DNA from: an uncultured Bacteroidales bacterium
GTDB lineage: Bacteria > Bacteroidota > Bacteroidia > Bacteroidales > Bacteroidaceae
Length of the DNA: 34,286 nucleotides
NCBI GenBank assembly: GCA_902760315.1
Contig: CACWFV010000045.1
Coordinates: 1-34,286, forward strand
Reading direction: 5' to 3'
Part shown: one piece after another, positions 17,062-24,837 of the stretch
Layout: every line of letters starts with the position of its first letter
How positions within the stretch are numbered: the first letter of the stretch is position 1
The notes under the pieces: generated by a model
What the model was told of the DNA's origin: nothing
Seen by the model: the letters and a program-made list of their open reading frames with translations, nothing else
Databases searched by the model: none
Program-made: the position numbers and the translations under genes

Positions 17062-17200
17062 AATTTTTGATATTAAATTCGATAATTATTTTTCCAATTT
17101 GATAGAAGTATTCTAACACTTCTTTCTGCTTCTTTTCTTCTGTTATTCCTATTGTTTTAAATTGTTCTGCATAGTCTTTCAGCTCTTCATCTGTGAACAT
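17045..17200 (-). CDS. 51-residue protein overlapping the recombinase start
   Basis: This short minus-strand frame encodes a charged 51-residue product beginning MFTDEELKDYAEQFKTIG and ending NYDEKN. It looks helical and may form a coiled coil. It starts 120 bp downstream of a consensus promoter, and its stop lies 17 bp inside the recombinase gene, so the recombinase is probably translated by coupling to it. It could be a recombination directionality factor or accessory factor, but no family is recognised. Confidence 0.7.
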   Translation of the reverse strand: MFTDEELKDYAEQFKTIGITEEKKQKEVLEYFYQIGKIIIEFNIKNYDEKN

Positions 17201-17319
17201 TTATTACTTAACTTTTACCATGTGCTACTCTCAGCACTTATTTTTTTGAGGCATAGTTCTACCTCGAAGGGCTTTCACCTTCTCTCTTTTTGGTACTCAG
17301 CTGAGTTGAACGTTCAGTG

Positions 17320-17351
17320 CAAAGATATAGAAAATGTTTTATAATTCCAAA
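17320..17351 (-). promoter_or_regulatory. Promoter of the small gene-recombinase operon
   Basis: Minus strand TTTG (17351-17348), 20 bp, TATCTTTG (17327-17320). The leader of about 110 nt contains the palindrome CTCAGCTGAG, a GTGCT/AGCAC hairpin and a possible 7-codon reading frame (MPQKNKC), which could take part in control. Confidence 0.75.
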
Positions 17352-17368
17352 ATTTTGTTAAATGAATT

Positions 17369-17989
17369 TTAGACAAGGCATTGACATTTGCGTATTGTGT
17401 TAACGCTCGTGCCTGTTATCTTGCTGATGTTGCGTAGGCTGATGCCCTTGCGTAACAAGCGGATTTCCTCTGCATATTGCCCCTTCATATCGGACTCGCT
17501 TTTGCGGTAGCCTTCCTTACGTCCGACCTTGCCCCCATTGGCTCGATAGTTCTTGTAGCCACTCTCGACACGTTCACGGATGGTCTTACGTTCCATCCTT
17601 GCCACCTCTGCCAAGATGGTAATGAGAAACTGAGACATAGGGTTGACCTCTCCGCTTTCGGTCAGTGTCTCGATGCCGTAGTTCTGAATGTAGAGGCTGA
17701 TGCCTAACTTATTGAACTGCTCAATCACTTCGAGCACTTGCAGCGTATCACGTCCTAATCTACTGAGTTCTGTCACTGCCACCTTGTTGATATGATGGGC
17801 TTGTACGTAATCCACCATACGGCTCAGTTCCTTGCGGTCTGCGTTCTTCTTGGCTCCGCTCACCTTCTCGCAGAAAACAGCCTCAACGCTCCAACTATTA
17901 CGCTGGGCGAGGGTGGTAAGTTCATTCACTTGACGCTCGTAGTCTTGAACGCTGGTACTAACTCTGGCAAAGATGCAAATTCTATCCAT
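17369..17989 (-). CDS. Small serine resolvase/invertase
   Basis: The product has 206 residues. The catalytic Ser11 is in IFARVSTSVQDYERQ, ELSRLGRDTL provides the conserved arginines, and the long E helix includes RMERKTIRERVESG. The C-terminal helix-turn-helix (LLRKGISLRNISKITGTS) is of the Hin/resolvase type. It is likely to resolve multimers of the excised element or to invert DNA. It is transcribed from its own promoter, divergently from the XRE gene. Confidence 0.92.
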   Translation of the reverse strand: MDRICIFARVSTSVQDYERQVNELTTLAQRNSWSVEAVFCEKVSGAKKNADRKELSRMVDYVQAHHINKVAVTELSRLGRDTLQVLEVIEQFNKLGISLYIQNYGIETLTESGEVNPMSQFLITILAEVARMERKTIRERVESGYKNYRANGGKVGRKEGYRKSESDMKGQYAEEIRLLRKGISLRNISKITGTSVNTIRKCQCLV

Positions 17990-18019
17990 ATTTGATATAT
18001 GCGTTAATTATTTCTTTTG

Positions 18020-18051
18020 CAAAGGTACAAAAAAGTTAAGAATCCCACAAA
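18020..18051 (-). promoter_or_regulatory. Resolvase promoter
   Basis: Minus strand TTTG (18051-18048), 20 bp, TACCTTTG (18027-18020), followed by about 30 bp of leader. Confidence 0.8.
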
Positions 18052-18062
18052 TACTAATTGAT

Positions 18063-18088
18063 TTATTTTACTAATAATTCTAAAATAA
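18063..18088. promoter_or_regulatory. Perfect inverted repeat between divergent promoters, candidate XRE operator
   Basis: TTATTTTA (18063-18070) and TAAAATAA (18081-18088) form an 8-bp perfect inverted repeat with a 10-bp spacer. It lies between the -33 boxes of the resolvase and XRE promoters and touches the XRE -33 box. Its position suits binding by the adjacent XRE repressor. Confidence 0.45.
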
Positions 18089-18120
18089 TTTGCATTATAC
18101 AACAATTTGGGCTATATTTG
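18089..18120 (+). promoter_or_regulatory. XRE-lipoprotein promoter
   Basis: TTTG (18089-18092), 20 bp, TATATTTG (18113-18120). The short distance to ATG 18136 supports that start over the upstream in-frame codon at 18058, which lies in the promoter. Confidence 0.8.
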
Positions 18121-18135
18121 CCGAAAAATTGGCGT

Positions 18136-18426
18136 ATGAGTAAGTTATTGGCAGATAACGTGAGACGTATCTGTAAAGAACAAGGGAAGCAAATGAAAGA
18201 CCTTGCTGCGGATATGGGTATAGACCCAGCATCCCTTACAAGGGCACTAAACGGCAATCCTCGCCTTGATACGGTTCAGAAGATAGCGACCGCCTTGAGC
18301 GTGTCGATGAAGAGTCTTTTTGAACCGTTGGATGATGTCGAAGGGTTCATAAGGATTGGTGCGCAGATATACCAATTTAACAGCAGAGAAGAGTTAGAGC
18401 GTGTTGTAAACAATGTTGTAAAATAG
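18136..18426 (+). CDS. XRE-family helix-turn-helix regulator
   Basis: The product has 96 residues when started at ATG 18136 (MSKLLADNVRRICKEQG). A Cro/C1-type helix-turn-helix covers about residues 8-60 (KQMKDLAADMGIDPASLTRAL, then DTVQKIATALSVSMKSLFEP). A short C-terminal strand region (IRIGAQIYQFNSREELERV) may serve dimerisation. It is divergent from the resolvase and 9 bp upstream of the lipoprotein gene. It probably controls one or both promoters in the shared intergenic region. Confidence 0.88.
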   Translation: MSKLLADNVRRICKEQGKQMKDLAADMGIDPASLTRALNGNPRLDTVQKIATALSVSMKSLFEPLDDVEGFIRIGAQIYQFNSREELERVVNNVVK

Positions 18427-18435
18427 TATCTGAGT

Positions 18436-19047
18436 ATGAATAAGTATTTTGTTTTTTCATTGATAGTTCTTACCACCATGGTGTGCTCATGTATTAATTC
18501 AAATAAAAGTTCAAGTAGTAATATAACTGAACAGCAGAAAGTGACAAAAGATACACTTTATAATGATAATATCCAAGGTGTGTTTTTTGGGACTCAGTTT
18601 GGTGCAAGTAAGGAAGAGGTTATTAAAAATTTGGAAGGTCATGGGTTTGTTCTCAATCGGAATGAGAGTTCAGATGTCTTATTACATTTTTTTCCGACTC
18701 AAGGCTCTAGGTTTAGTTTTGGTAATATTTCATGGAAGATGTTAGATGTTCTCTTTTCAAACAATAAATTTTATTATATAAGATTTATTAATACGAATAA
18801 TGATAAAGCATCTGCTCTTAATCAATATAACGAAGTATTTCATGCTGTTTCTGCAAAATATAAGTTGACAGATTACGCTTCTAGAGATACTACTTTATAT
18901 AAAATGTCAGTAGGTTATACCAAGATGCAGCGTGGTGTTTTTGTTATTTGTAGAAGGTATGAATCTACTGCAGGAAATATCATATATGGAACTATGTTAG
19001 AATACTTAGATAACAACTATTATGAAGAAGTTAGTGATGAATTGTAG
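18436..19047 (+). CDS. A/T-rich lipoprotein of unknown function
   Basis: The product has 203 residues with a lipoprotein signal peptide (MNKYFVFSLIVLTTMVCSC; lipidated Cys most likely residue 19) and a serine/asparagine-rich linker. A mixed alpha/beta body follows, with FFGTQFGASKEEVIKNLEGHGF, a segment that resembles the start of small periplasmic lipoprotein domains. No family is recognised. The gene is much richer in A/T than its neighbours on either side, which suggests a separate origin as cargo of the element. It is co-transcribed with the XRE gene. Confidence 0.8.
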   Translation: MNKYFVFSLIVLTTMVCSCINSNKSSSSNITEQQKVTKDTLYNDNIQGVFFGTQFGASKEEVIKNLEGHGFVLNRNESSDVLLHFFPTQGSRFSFGNISWKMLDVLFSNNKFYYIRFINTNNDKASALNQYNEVFHAVSAKYKLTDYASRDTTLYKMSVGYTKMQRGVFVICRRYESTAGNIIYGTMLEYLDNNYYEEVSDEL

Positions 19048-19089
19048 TTAATATCACCTTAATATTTTAAGTTAAGATGATACAAAAAG

Positions 19090-19134
19090 AATGTATCAGT
19101 ATAGTTGATTTATAGATTATACTGATACATTTTT
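19090..19134. terminator. Strong bidirectional hairpin after the lipoprotein gene
   Basis: Perfect 14-bp arms (19090-19103 and 19118-19131) enclose a 14-nt loop, with T residues to 19134 on the plus strand and an A tract before the left arm. It can end the lipoprotein transcript and the convergent rep transcript. A second perfect 8-bp inverted repeat (CTCGTAGG, 19189-19196, with 19212-19219) spans the rep stop codon. Confidence 0.85.
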
Positions 19135-19212
19135 AATTTGACACGCTATCCCCTATATATATTAAGGTATATGTGATTTGTGACATATCTCGTAGGGGTG
19201 GTTGTTATAATC

Positions 19213-20283
19213 CTACGAGCGTCCTAACAGATGCTCCCAACTGGCATCCATCTTGCGGCTTTGAAAACGTATAACGCTCCCAAGGTAATGAAAGAACAAA
19301 CCTTCGAGAACAGCCTCATCGAATAGAATGAGAGGTGTGTATTGGATGCCTATACGCTCAACATAGTTCTTGATGTCCTCTGCATTTAGATGTACCTCAG
19401 TACGGTAGAGCCTCTTGGGATTGCCGTAGTAGTCGAGTATGTACTGCTTGTCAGAAGCATTGCTGATTTCTGCCGTTTTGTCGTAGGTTTGTACCGTTAT
19501 GCCCTTATTCTTGTCCTTGATGGCGTTACGTTGCTTGATGTTCACCGTCTTATACTTGTCTTGTTTGTTGAGGCTTCCGCTGTTTGTGTATGTGATTTCT
19601 GGTCTGTCCTCGTCTCTGTCAATGATGCGTTTGCCGTTCAAGATGGTGGTCACGTCTTTGTTATGGAGGTACGCTTTTACGAGTGGACTAACGCAGAAAG
19701 GTGTGTCAAGTGCGAGGTCAAGACTCGTCACGTTATGGAACTCCAGCCCCAGCCTCTGCTCTATGTAGGTCAGAAAATAGGTGTCCTTTGAGTAGAGTGT
19801 TTCATTGTTGAGACTGAACCAAACCTTACGATTGCCGTTGGTGTGTGTGTTGCTCTGCTCGTCACCTCGTGCAAGGTTGAATTTCAAGTAGCCCCACTCA
19901 ATATCACGTGTGCCGTTATCCAATCGAATGGCATAGACGTTTTCAAAGTATCTGCCCTCTGTTCTGTATAGTCTGAACTCGTCCATATCAAGGCACTCGC
20001 CAAAGTCGAGGACGCTGAGTTGTTCGTAGTAGTAGGGATGCACTACCTCGTAGCAAAGGTTCACTGCATCAAGTTGAATAGGTCTCTTACATACTCGCTT
20101 CATCGTTTTGGTTATTACTCTCGTTTTTTCCTCGTCCTTGTAAGGGATTGTTGACCAGTACGCTTTCATAGCGTCTGATATTGCTTGTTTGTGGGTCTCG
20201 CTGAACGAGCGACCTCGCAAGCTCTGTGAGATACGCAGCTTGGTATCATCACGTAAGTCTCGATATTCTCTTCTCATTGTCAT
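19213..20283 (-). CDS. Rep_trans-like replication initiator with N-terminal NUMOD3 motif
   Basis: The product has 356 residues. Residues 16-42 (RISQSLRGRSFSETHKQAIS and following) match NUMOD3, a DNA-binding motif usually attached to homing endonucleases. The rest has the layout of pT181/filamentous-phage-type rolling-circle initiators: VTSLDLALDT near residues 192-201, resembling the RIDIAID-like strand; VQTYDKTAEI near residues 268-277, resembling the YDK motif; then LYRTEVHLNAEDI. The nicking residue cannot be assigned with confidence. It probably nicks an origin in the palindrome-rich region upstream of its own start. No relaxase is present, so the same protein may serve both replication and transfer. 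Confidence 0.7.
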   Translation of the reverse strand: MTMRREYRDLRDDTKLRISQSLRGRSFSETHKQAISDAMKAYWSTIPYKDEEKTRVITKTMKRVCKRPIQLDAVNLCYEVVHPYYYEQLSVLDFGECLDMDEFRLYRTEGRYFENVYAIRLDNGTRDIEWGYLKFNLARGDEQSNTHTNGNRKVWFSLNNETLYSKDTYFLTYIEQRLGLEFHNVTSLDLALDTPFCVSPLVKAYLHNKDVTTILNGKRIIDRDEDRPEITYTNSGSLNKQDKYKTVNIKQRNAIKDKNKGITVQTYDKTAEISNASDKQYILDYYGNPKRLYRTEVHLNAEDIKNYVERIGIQYTPLILFDEAVLEGLFFHYLGSVIRFQSRKMDASWEHLLGRS

Positions 20284-20385
20284 TATTGTTTTAATATAAA
20301 TAGTACGTTAGTTAGAAAAAGTTGGTATAGTAGCGATAAAAATATTCAGTAGGCTGGCAGAATTAATTGAAAGAACTGTTTTATC

Positions 20386-20472
20386 CCTACCATTTAGTAG
20401 GAATGAAAAAGAACGAAGAGGATACATAAACCCAACCCCCATAGGCAGAGGGTTTTCCCCCTACTTATGGCG
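20386..20472. other. Candidate rolling-circle origin or nick region upstream of rep
   Basis: The segment holds CCTAC/GTAGG (20386-20390 with 20397-20401) and AAACCC/GGGTTT (20428-20433 with 20450-20455), the latter enclosing a C-run and a CAGAG stretch and followed by CCCCCTAC. Strand-biased runs with small inverted repeats next to a rep gene are usual for initiator binding and nick sites. The assignment is inferred from position. Confidence 0.3.
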
Positions 20473-20505
20473 ATTTTGGTTTTACTATGCGTGTACTGTT
20501 GCAAG

Positions 20506-20548
20506 CATAAAGTTCACAATTTTGTCGAAGTCCTCGATGAACTTTATG
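20506..20548. repeat. 11-bp inverted repeat inside a short open remnant
   Basis: CATAAAGTTCA (20506-20516) and TGAACTTTATG (20538-20548) are perfectly complementary with a 21-nt loop. On the minus strand the same stretch is open for about 30 codons and ends in FDKIVNFMLATVHA and a stop. That reads like the C-terminal end of a lost gene; no start codon fits, so a truncated gene remnant is possible. Confidence 0.4.
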
Positions 20549-20588
20549 TTCGATATTTCGTCAGCGATGCCGACAGCGCAAGGTTGTC

Positions 20589-20624
20589 AATAGGTGGTTG
20601 AAAAATCGACCACCTATTTTTAGA
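20589..20624 (+). terminator. Hairpin at the right flank of the element
   Basis: Arms 20589-20601 and 20606-20618 pair over 13 bp (one G-T pair) around AAAA, with TTTTT reaching 20621 on the plus strand. It has terminator form, yet no plus-strand gene lies upstream of it. It may shield the element from the hydrolase operon transcript or mark the element end. Confidence 0.55.
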
Positions 20625-20644
20625 CTTCCTATCGCCGCCTTCGC

Positions 20645-22288
20645 TCACCGTGTAACCCATTCCTCAGCCCGTGTAGTCCAGTCCCACTTGTCGTACTCCA
20701 CGTTGATGCCGCCCATCAGGAGCCATGAGGCCAGTGTTTGCCCGTACTGACTCATCAGATGAAGTACGGCAGATGCCGAAGTGCTGTCTGCATCCTGCCC
20801 TGCCTCTTCAGGATTCGCCGTCAGATATTCGTGGGCAGCTAAGATATCTTCGACGGTAATGCCAGAATCGGTAATCATTTCCAAGAAGTCGCTGATGGTC
20901 AGGTTGAGTGTCTCAAGTACTGACGTCAATTGGACTAAGACGCTCCAGATATCGGTATCTCCGGCAGCAGAATCAGAACTGTTGATGAGTTTGCGCAAGT
21001 CGATGCCAAGGCTCTCAAACAGTTTGATGGCCTTAAGCAGGTTTAGATCTTTCACCACGTCGTTGTAATAGCGGTTCTGCTCGCCCTCATAGTAGATCAC
21101 AGGCCACAGCTGCAGGGCTACTGCCGTCTGTATTCCCCAGATGGCACCGGAAATAAGATGGTCGACCTTGAAGGTTATCAAGTTCGTCTGCAAACCCGTC
21201 TTTCCAGGTACAAGGCTAGGTTGATAGCCGTAATTCTTCATAAACTCAACGATGCAGCGCCCTGACTGAATACCGACGTAGGTATCGTGACGACTATGCT
21301 GAACGAAGTATTTCTGTGCCGGGTCCGGATCCCAGCCATTGGTCAGAGAGATTTCCTTCAGTTTCTCACGCAGAGTCATGGCGGCTTGACTGTTGACATC
21401 GAGATAGTCGGGCTGAATAAAGTTTTTCAGGCTGTCTACACCAATCTTGTCGTTCACATCGTATGAGCCGTATTTCTTAGAGAGTATCCACTCATCGATG
21501 TTCGAGACCAGTGGCTCCATGAACACTTTCGAGTAGTCCAGCCTCATGTTGAAGTTCTCGTTCAGGCTTACCAACATCAAGGCGATAGCTACAGGGAAGG
21601 AGGTGTGCTGCTTACTTACCGCCTCAGTGTATGCCTTATCGAAATCGAGCGGTCCTCCTCCGGCGAAGGTCTTGTCGAAAGTGATGCCTCGGTCTTTATA
21701 CTCCATGTCACGCAGCTTGGCAACAAACATTGATTCAGTACCCCCCTGCGAGTATCCTACGTTAAAGAGGTACTTGCCCTGCGGAATCTGAGCGTCGGTC
21801 ATCAGCTGACGGGCTGCCACCAGTCCGTCAAGCGAGTTGCGAGCATTGGTCTCACCACAGAGGTAGGCTTGTGGGCGGTCTGCTGTCGAGCCAAAACCGA
21901 TATAGTCACTAATCACCAGTATATAGTTAGGCTTCAGCGGACTTACCATTAATCCGTTACACACCTCTTCGCCTTTAATTGACGGTTGCTCGACGGCTTT
22001 GGTGTGAGTGAAGTGATTATATAGCACCACGCCATCACAGGGGTCCGTACCGTCGTAGATATTCATAGGGACCCATATCGAACCACTAATGTTCACCGTA
22101 TTGCCTTCCACATCCTTCGACGGATATTCATAGTGCACCATGTGGATGTCACGACTACCCAGGCTGATGTCTCCCAGAGTAAAACTGACGGTGGTGTCGC
22201 GTTCAAATATAATATGGTATGTGGCATCTTCGGCCTGAGCTGTGAGTGAGGCCAAGCCAAGCATCAGGAGTGAGAATAACTTTTTCAT
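20645..22288 (-). CDS. Secreted alpha/beta hydrolase, secretory-lipase-like
   Basis: The product has 547 residues with a clear signal peptide (MKKLFSLLMLGLASLTAQA). The nucleophile elbow is GYSQGG with Ser180. Candidate triad partners are Asp335 (HSRHDTYVG) and His377 (KVDHLISG). The order and spacing resemble fungal/bacterial secretory lipases and related S9-like esterases. An extended helical C-terminal part (about 400-530) has no recognised role. It is the last gene of the efflux operon, 15 bp after the preceding gene. An esterase or lipase acting in the periplasm or outside the cell is likely; the substrate is unknown. Confidence 0.8.
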   Translation of the reverse strand: MKKLFSLLMLGLASLTAQAEDATYHIIFERDTTVSFTLGDISLGSRDIHMVHYEYPSKDVEGNTVNISGSIWVPMNIYDGTDPCDGVVLYNHFTHTKAVEQPSIKGEEVCNGLMVSPLKPNYILVISDYIGFGSTADRPQAYLCGETNARNSLDGLVAARQLMTDAQIPQGKYLFNVGYSQGGTESMFVAKLRDMEYKDRGITFDKTFAGGGPLDFDKAYTEAVSKQHTSFPVAIALMLVSLNENFNMRLDYSKVFMEPLVSNIDEWILSKKYGSYDVNDKIGVDSLKNFIQPDYLDVNSQAAMTLREKLKEISLTNGWDPDPAQKYFVQHSRHDTYVGIQSGRCIVEFMKNYGYQPSLVPGKTGLQTNLITFKVDHLISGAIWGIQTAVALQLWPVIYYEGEQNRYYNDVVKDLNLLKAIKLFESLGIDLRKLINSSDSAAGDTDIWSVLVQLTSVLETLNLTISDFLEMITDSGITVEDILAAHEYLTANPEEAGQDADSTSASAVLHLMSQYGQTLASWLLMGGINVEYDKWDWTTRAEEWVTR

Positions 22289-22303
22289 AGTGTCGCAGTG
22301 TTG

Positions 22304-23470
22304 TTATTTGACAATCACTTTTCTGGTGTTCTTCTCATCGCGTTGGATGTAGATACCCTTTAGTGGCTGCTCGATGTGGCGCCCCTGCAGGTCGTAGTAA
22401 CCATTAGCCTTACCCTCTGCGGCATGAACCGCATAGATGCCCGTGGCACCTACCACTTCGAAGGTGACAGCAATAGGATAGTGGTCACCCAAGGGCTTGC
22501 CATTGTGCAGATAGCCCTCCTTGTCGCAGCTGTAGGCGATGGGGCGCAGCTGCTGCCCGCCAGTGGGGTTGATGCAGATAATCTTGTCGAGCGTCTCACC
22601 GCTGTACAGTTCTGCCTCATCATCACTCATACGGTTATCTTCCTGATAGTCAGGATATTGACCGTCATTTCTAAGGACTATCCAACTGTCTGCGACGGTG
22701 GCTTTGTCCGTGTTATTGATGGCATCGACGAAAAGTGCCTTCACACGGTCGCGGAAATAATAAGAGTTCAAGTCGCCCACAACTACCACAGGACGGGTGT
22801 CCAACTTGTTCAGAATGTCGTCGCGCAGTTGTTGCCACTGTCCTTCGCGAGCCTTGCGGTCCTTTGTGGCGTTGCCACTCTTGCTGTCAACATCGTCCTC
22901 TGCATCCATGTGCATGTTATAGACCACAATTTCCGTACCCGAGGCCAGTTTTACCTCATAGCGGCGGAAGCCCTTGGTCACCATCTCATCGAGTGCGTGG
23001 CTGAACTTACCGAACCCATCAGTCCAGCTCACATGTTCCTTACCGGTTATGGTGATGGCTGGCTTCCATAGTCCCATCAGTCCGTCGCACGTAAAGCGAT
23101 GGTTCTGCAGGTGCATGTAGTCGATGTCGTGACCTGCCACGTCAACATCACCACTCCACTCGTCCAGACGGTAGTTGTCTTCCAGCACTGCCTCCAGTTC
23201 ACCATGATAGTTGAAGTCTTCTTGCAGGAACACCATGTCATAGTCTTTCTGGACCAGATACTTGCCTATTCGCACACTACCCACGCTCCCTGGTCCGTCG
23301 GCATTAACATTGAACACCAATAGCTTTTGGGGCAGGCCATCAACATTCAGCGTAGCCACTGAAAAGGTTTCGGCAGTCTGGGCTTCTGTCGCCGATACCA
23401 TCAGAAGCATCAAGCCTGACAGGATACACATTTTCCTAGCATACATAATGGTAAAATTGATATAATTCAT
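22304..23470 (-). CDS. Secreted endonuclease/exonuclease/phosphatase-family protein with C-terminal sorting-like tail
   Basis: From ATG 23470 the product has 388 residues; ATG 23443 (MYARKMCILSG) is an equally good start and gives a more compact signal peptide ending near ATEAQ. EEP-fold motifs are ATLNVDGLP, FLQEDFNYHGE (metal-binding Glu), VYNMHMDAEDD, VVVGDLNSYYF and the terminal catalytic GDHYPIAVTF. The family includes DNases, sphingomyelinases and inositol phosphatases. The C-terminus (GYYDLQGRHIEQPLKGIYI to KVIVK) resembles the type A T9SS sorting tail common in Prevotella. Lying between a lipase-like enzyme and an efflux channel, it may act on lipid; that is inference. Confidence 0.82.
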   Translation of the reverse strand: MNYINFTIMYARKMCILSGLMLLMVSATEAQTAETFSVATLNVDGLPQKLLVFNVNADGPGSVGSVRIGKYLVQKDYDMVFLQEDFNYHGELEAVLEDNYRLDEWSGDVDVAGHDIDYMHLQNHRFTCDGLMGLWKPAITITGKEHVSWTDGFGKFSHALDEMVTKGFRRYEVKLASGTEIVVYNMHMDAEDDVDSKSGNATKDRKAREGQWQQLRDDILNKLDTRPVVVVGDLNSYYFRDRVKALFVDAINNTDKATVADSWIVLRNDGQYPDYQEDNRMSDDEAELYSGETLDKIICINPTGGQQLRPIAYSCDKEGYLHNGKPLGDHYPIAVTFEVVGATGIYAVHAAEGKANGYYDLQGRHIEQPLKGIYIQRDEKNTRKVIVK

Positions 23471-23493
23471 CTGTCTCAAATTATTTTATTCTG

Positions 23494-24837
23494 TTATTGG
23501 CGGCGTCCAGTAAGAATAAGGTATTTTGTTTTAGCCTGCAGATACTCACTCACAGCCGTATTGTACTGACCGAGTGCCTGCTGCTGCTGACGTTGGGCAT
23601 CCAGCAAGACCGTCATCGTGACCAGTCCTTCTCGGTAGTGTTCACGGTTGATGCGCATATTCTCCTCAGCCCTGGCGATGCTCTTCTGGGCAACCTGCGC
23701 CTGAAGGTAGGTGCTGACCAGATTGTCGTAGGCATCCTGTATCTGCAAGGTTATCAATTCGCGCTTGTCGCGACGAAAGTCATTGGCCTTCTGTACCTCT
23801 ATTTTCTTGCGATTGTATTCGTGGCGTTCACTCCAGAATGCACTCAGGGGCACCTGCATACCGACAAACCCCATGATCCGCTTATTCCAGTCGTAGGTGG
23901 TAAGCTTGCTGTAGCTGGCCGAAGCTCCCACAGCCAATATCGGACGCATATTTGCCGCAGAGATCTTTCGTTCCAACACAGACTTCTCCACCAAGAGGTC
24001 TAACAACTGTGTCTCACTACGGTTCTCCAAGGCAGTCTGGGCGCTGACGGCCAACTGCTCAGGGGCTATCAGTTCCTTGCTCAGTGTAGTGTCGATGTCA
24101 ATATCCTCGTCGGGCATACCGATATTCTGTGCCAGTGCCCTGCGCAGCAGCTTACGTCCGTTGGTGGCCTTTATGCGGAATGCCGATAGCTGGTCGAGAG
24201 CCAGTTCCACGCTCAGCACGTCGTTTTTGTTGACGATACCGTTTTCCCATGCGTTGACGGCATCTTGATGAATATTCTCCAGCTCCCGATCCATGGCGTC
24301 GAGCATCTTTTCGGTCTCGTGAAGTTCCAAAATCTTATAGTACAGGAATTCCGTCTGCATCACGATTTGGTCATCAGCCACGTCGCGCTGCAGCTTACGG
24401 GCATTCACCTGAAGGTCGGCCAGTTTGTTGTAGTTCGTAATACGGCCTCCCGTATAGATGGGTTCAACGAGTGTCACCCCGGCAGTCGTTCCTTTCTTGA
24501 GAATTCCAATCGTGTAATCCTCTATAGTATAGGCACTGCCTAACGAATTGTTCATATAGTCTATGCTTTCTTGGTCCAGGACATTGTATTTTGCCAAATA
24601 GTCGCTGCTTTGGAAGTGCAAGACCGAGGCCGTCAATGACGGGAAGTATTTCGAGCGTGCCAGTTTCTGCTGTTCCTTGGCCATCAAGATGTCGTTCTGT
24701 ACATCCTTGGCAGCCACATTTCCTCTACGAGCGGCCTCCACACACGCTTCCAACGTCATAATGCGCTGAGCGCAGACTGTTGACAATAGGCTGTTGAACA
24801 GGAGTAACGTCAGTGCTACTAATGACTTATTCTTCAT
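23494..24837 (-). CDS. TolC-family outer-membrane efflux channel
   Basis: The product has 447 residues with a signal peptide (MKNKSLVALTLLLFNSLLSTVCAQ) and the two long helical repeats of outer-membrane factors (about 25-230 and 235-445). The second includes AEENMRINREHYREGLVTMTVLLDAQ, the characteristic OEP motif. It is the outer-membrane exit duct of the tripartite pump encoded upstream. Its start overlaps the pump gene stop by 11 bp. Confidence 0.93.
   Translation of the reverse strand: MKNKSLVALTLLLFNSLLSTVCAQRIMTLEACVEAARRGNVAAKDVQNDILMAKEQQKLARSKYFPSLTASVLHFQSSDYLAKYNVLDQESIDYMNNSLGSAYTIEDYTIGILKKGTTAGVTLVEPIYTGGRITNYNKLADLQVNARKLQRDVADDQIVMQTEFLYYKILELHETEKMLDAMDRELENIHQDAVNAWENGIVNKNDVLSVELALDQLSAFRIKATNGRKLLRRALAQNIGMPDEDIDIDTTLSKELIAPEQLAVSAQTALENRSETQLLDLLVEKSVLERKISAANMRPILAVGASASYSKLTTYDWNKRIMGFVGMQVPLSAFWSERHEYNRKKIEVQKANDFRRDKRELITLQIQDAYDNLVSTYLQAQVAQKSIARAEENMRINREHYREGLVTMTVLLDAQRQQQQALGQYNTAVSEYLQAKTKYLILTGRRQ

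Larger units (their letters stand above)
15553..20640. mobile_element. Integrated element next to tRNA-Pro (serine recombinase, resolvase, XRE, Rep)
   Basis: The segment between tRNA-Pro and the efflux operon carries a large serine recombinase, a small overlapping gene, a serine resolvase, an XRE regulator, an A/T-rich lipoprotein gene and a Rep_trans-like initiator. Together these look like an integrative, possibly mobilisable, rolling-circle element. The left boundary is the tRNA 3' end. No duplicated tRNA segment was found on the right, so the right boundary (somewhere in 20284-20640) is approximate. No relaxase or conjugation gene is visible. Confidence 0.65.

Noticed and set aside
19190-19198. 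CGTAGGGGT shared with tRNA-Pro (15515-15523), possible attachment-site copy
   Set aside because: Only 9 bp, not at the tRNA 3' end, and it lies between the lipoprotein and rep genes, so it would not bound the element.
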